From W0P28-013 sp051878315 (GTDB lineage Bacteria; Bacteroidota; Bacteroidia; Bacteroidales; Paludibacteraceae): a stretch of DNA of 64,000 nt. The stretch covers positions 18,890 through 82,889 of the forward strand of contig JBJEJW010000013.1 in NCBI GenBank assembly GCA_051878315.1, read 5' to 3'. The number at the start of each line of letters is the position of its first letter. The stretch's first letter is position 1. Below are positions 62,492-64,000 of the stretch, one piece after another. Under the pieces are notes generated by a model, which worked only from the letters and a program-made list of their open reading frames with translations, searched no databases and was not told where the DNA came from. A program made the position numbers and the translations under genes.

Positions 62492-63301
62492 ATGAATTTA
62501 ATCGACGTAACAAATTGGAAACAAGGACTTTTGCTCAGCCCCGAACAATTTTTATGGTTATTGGGTGGTATGGGCATCACAGCCATCGTGGTGTTTGTGT
62601 GTCTATATTTTGTGAATGCCGGTTACGGCAAGATGATTTCCGCAAAATGGGGGCCTGCCATCAGTAATAAAACCGCTTGGATTTTGATGGAATGTCCCGT
62701 CTTTTTTGTATTATTGTATTTTTGGGCGATGAGTCCGCGCAAATTCGACACAGCGCCACTCATCTTTTTCCTGCTGTTCGAATTGCACTATTTTCAGCGG
62801 TCGTTCATATTCCCATTTCTATTGAAAGGCAAAAGCAAAATGCCGATTATCATTATGTTAATGGGAATGATATTCAATACGTTGAACGGCTATTTGCAAG
62901 GCGAATGGATTTTCTTTATCGCGCCGGACGATATGTACACCGCCGCATGGCTCACTACGCCACAATTTATCATCGGCGTACTGCTGTTTTTTATCGGCAT
63001 GGACATCAATTTGCACAGCGACCACGTCATTCGCCATCTGCGCGCTCCGGGCGACACCAAGCACTACTTGCCCAAAAAAGGTATGTACAAATATGTTACA
63101 TCGGCCAACTATTTCGGCGAGATTGTAGAATGGACGGGCTTCGCCATTCTTACTTGGAGTCTGTCCGGCTTGATGTTCGTCATTTGGACATGCGCCAACC
63201 TCGTGCCACGCGCCAACAGCATCTACAAAAAATATCAAGCCGAATTTGGTGACGAATTTTACGAACGACCGCTCAAACGCGTCTTCCCATTCATCTACTA
63301 A
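62492..63301 (+). CDS. 3-oxo-5-alpha-steroid 4-dehydrogenase (SRD5A) family membrane reductase
   Basis: A 269-residue polytopic membrane protein closely following the eukaryotic steroid 5-alpha-reductase pattern. Visible landmarks are MECPVF (matching the catalytic glutamate region), ELHYFQRSFIFPFL (HYFHR region), TLNGYLQGEWIFF (NGxLQG), then the NADPH-site series NLHSDHVIRHLRAPGDTKHY, YKYVTSANYFGEIVEWTGFA and a final KRVFPFIY. It should reduce a C4-C5 double bond of 3-oxo steroids or bile acids with NADPH; fatty or polyprenyl enones are alternatives. It sits 22 bases after gcvP and 88 bases before an Old-Yellow-Enzyme gene. Confidence 0.9.
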   Translation: MNLIDVTNWKQGLLLSPEQFLWLLGGMGITAIVVFVCLYFVNAGYGKMISAKWGPAISNKTAWILMECPVFFVLLYFWAMSPRKFDTAPLIFFLLFELHYFQRSFIFPFLLKGKSKMPIIIMLMGMIFNTLNGYLQGEWIFFIAPDDMYTAAWLTTPQFIIGVLLFFIGMDINLHSDHVIRHLRAPGDTKHYLPKKGMYKYVTSANYFGEIVEWTGFAILTWSLSGLMFVIWTCANLVPRANSIYKKYQAEFGDEFYERPLKRVFPFIY

Positions 63302-63389
63302 AAGAGCAAAACTGCGGAAAAACAAGCATATCGCAACACAACCGTTTGAATTATTGAATCTCTGATTTAGAAACCTTTAACTATATATT

Positions 63390-64000
63390 ATGGAATCAAA
63401 ACTTTTTACACCATACAAACTTGGTCCGATAACACTGCGCAACCGGTTTATTCGCTCGGCAGCGTTCGAAAACATGGCTCGTGGCAATATGCCCACCCAA
63501 AAGTTGCAGGATTACCATGTAAGCGTGGCTCGTGGCGGCGTAGGCATGACAACGGTAGCCTATTGTGCTGTCGATTTGAGCGGTGTTTCGTTCGACGGAC
63601 AACTGTATGTAACGCCGGAGAGCCTTGCCGGCCTCAAACAACTGACTGACGCCATTCACGCCGAAGGCGCAAAGGCCAGCATCCAACTCGGCCACTGCGG
63701 CAACATGACCCACTACTACACCTGCCATTGCATGCCGGTGAGTGCGTCGAACGGATTTAACCTCTATTCGCCCACCATTCATCGCCGTCTGAAAGTGGCA
63801 GAAATCAAGCAACTTGTCAAAAAATTCGGCGAAGCAGTCGATTTTTGTCGCGAAGCCGGTTTCGATTGCATCGAGATTCACGCAGGACACGCCTATCTCA
63901 TCTCGCAATTCATCAGTCGGCGTACCAACCATCGCCACGACGAGTATGGCGGTTCGTTCGAAAATCGCGTGCGTTTCATGAACGAAGTGCTCGACGAAGT
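63390..64000 (+). CDS. Old-Yellow-Enzyme/NADH:flavin oxidoreductase, partial (3' end off window)
   Basis: Starts at ATG 63390 and reads 203 codons to the window edge. MESKLFTPYKLGPITLRNRF and IRSAAFENMARGNMPTQKL, ASIQLGHCGNMTHYYTCH, and FDCIEIHAGHAYLISQFIS followed by NHRHDEYGGSFENR are the FMN-barrel motifs of the OYE family that includes the bile-acid enzymes BaiCD and BaiH. If full length it may have C-terminal Fe-S and FAD/NAD domains, which cannot be seen. Next to an SRD5A homologue, a 5-beta-reductase or other enone reductase role is a reasonable inference. Confidence 0.85.
   Translation, partial: MESKLFTPYKLGPITLRNRFIRSAAFENMARGNMPTQKLQDYHVSVARGGVGMTTVAYCAVDLSGVSFDGQLYVTPESLAGLKQLTDAIHAEGAKASIQLGHCGNMTHYYTCHCMPVSASNGFNLYSPTIHRRLKVAEIKQLVKKFGEAVDFCREAGFDCIEIHAGHAYLISQFISRRTNHRHDEYGGSFENRVRFMNEVLDE

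Overview
The window reads as Bacteroidota, order Bacteroidales. The evidence is repeated promoter boxes of the form TAnnTTTG with a TTTG about 19-20 bases upstream, C-terminal sorting domains of the type IX secretion system (T9SS), BspA-type leucine-rich repeats, Fibrobacter-type major paralogous domains, a DUF3078 protein, a GldG-like protein and a viroplasmin-RNase H. I cannot name a genus. No rRNA, CRISPR array or transposase was found.

Left block (1-17460, minus strand). Eight genes are packed tail to head with gaps of 4-36 bases or short overlaps. In transcription order they encode a small protein with a CTERM-like tail, a 2035-residue multi-module adhesin or starch-binding protein, a CBM9-like plus starch-binding protein, a GH13 alpha-amylase, an STN/beta-barrel/OmpA protein, two related jelly-roll-like secreted proteins, and a barrel paralogous to the OmpA protein that runs off the left edge. 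Most carry T9SS sorting tails, so this looks like one ~17 kb operon for a surface alpha-glucan apparatus without a SusC/SusD pair.

Housekeeping island (17762-20635): a YycJ-type metallo-hydrolase, RlmB, an RluA-family pseudouridine synthase and CoaD.

Accessory region (20636-26401): a promoter-driven structured RNA (RNA A), a BspA-like gene broken by one in-frame TGA inside a near-perfect 69-base repeat, three tandem Fib-succ-major genes, a repeat element and a WYL-domain regulator. Three promoters here share an inverted repeat, TATGC-N9-GCATA, which suggests a small local regulon run by the WYL protein.

Middle (26412-41023): a MenA-like prenyltransferase, a lipoprotein and a barrel on minus; then a plus-strand run of CysS, TlpA-like thioredoxin, extracellular nuclease, lipoprotein, MazG, DUF59 protein and LpxH-like phosphatase. 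A second structured RNA (RNA B), sharing a core with RNA A, follows and precedes a beta-helix T9SS protein. RNase H and a YtxH/holin-like three-gene envelope cluster close the section.

Right block (41153-64000): LeuS, YitT-like and SPFH proteins, an ECF sigma factor with a membrane partner, DUF3078, HflX, an aminotransferase, a Rieske-like lipoprotein, MurF, Obg, Adk, a 7TM-HD phosphohydrolase, GldG-like protein, tRNA-Glu, S20, RadC and GcvP. The window ends with a steroid 5-alpha-reductase homologue followed by an Old-Yellow-Enzyme gene cut by the right edge, a pairing that suggests bile acid or steroid reduction.
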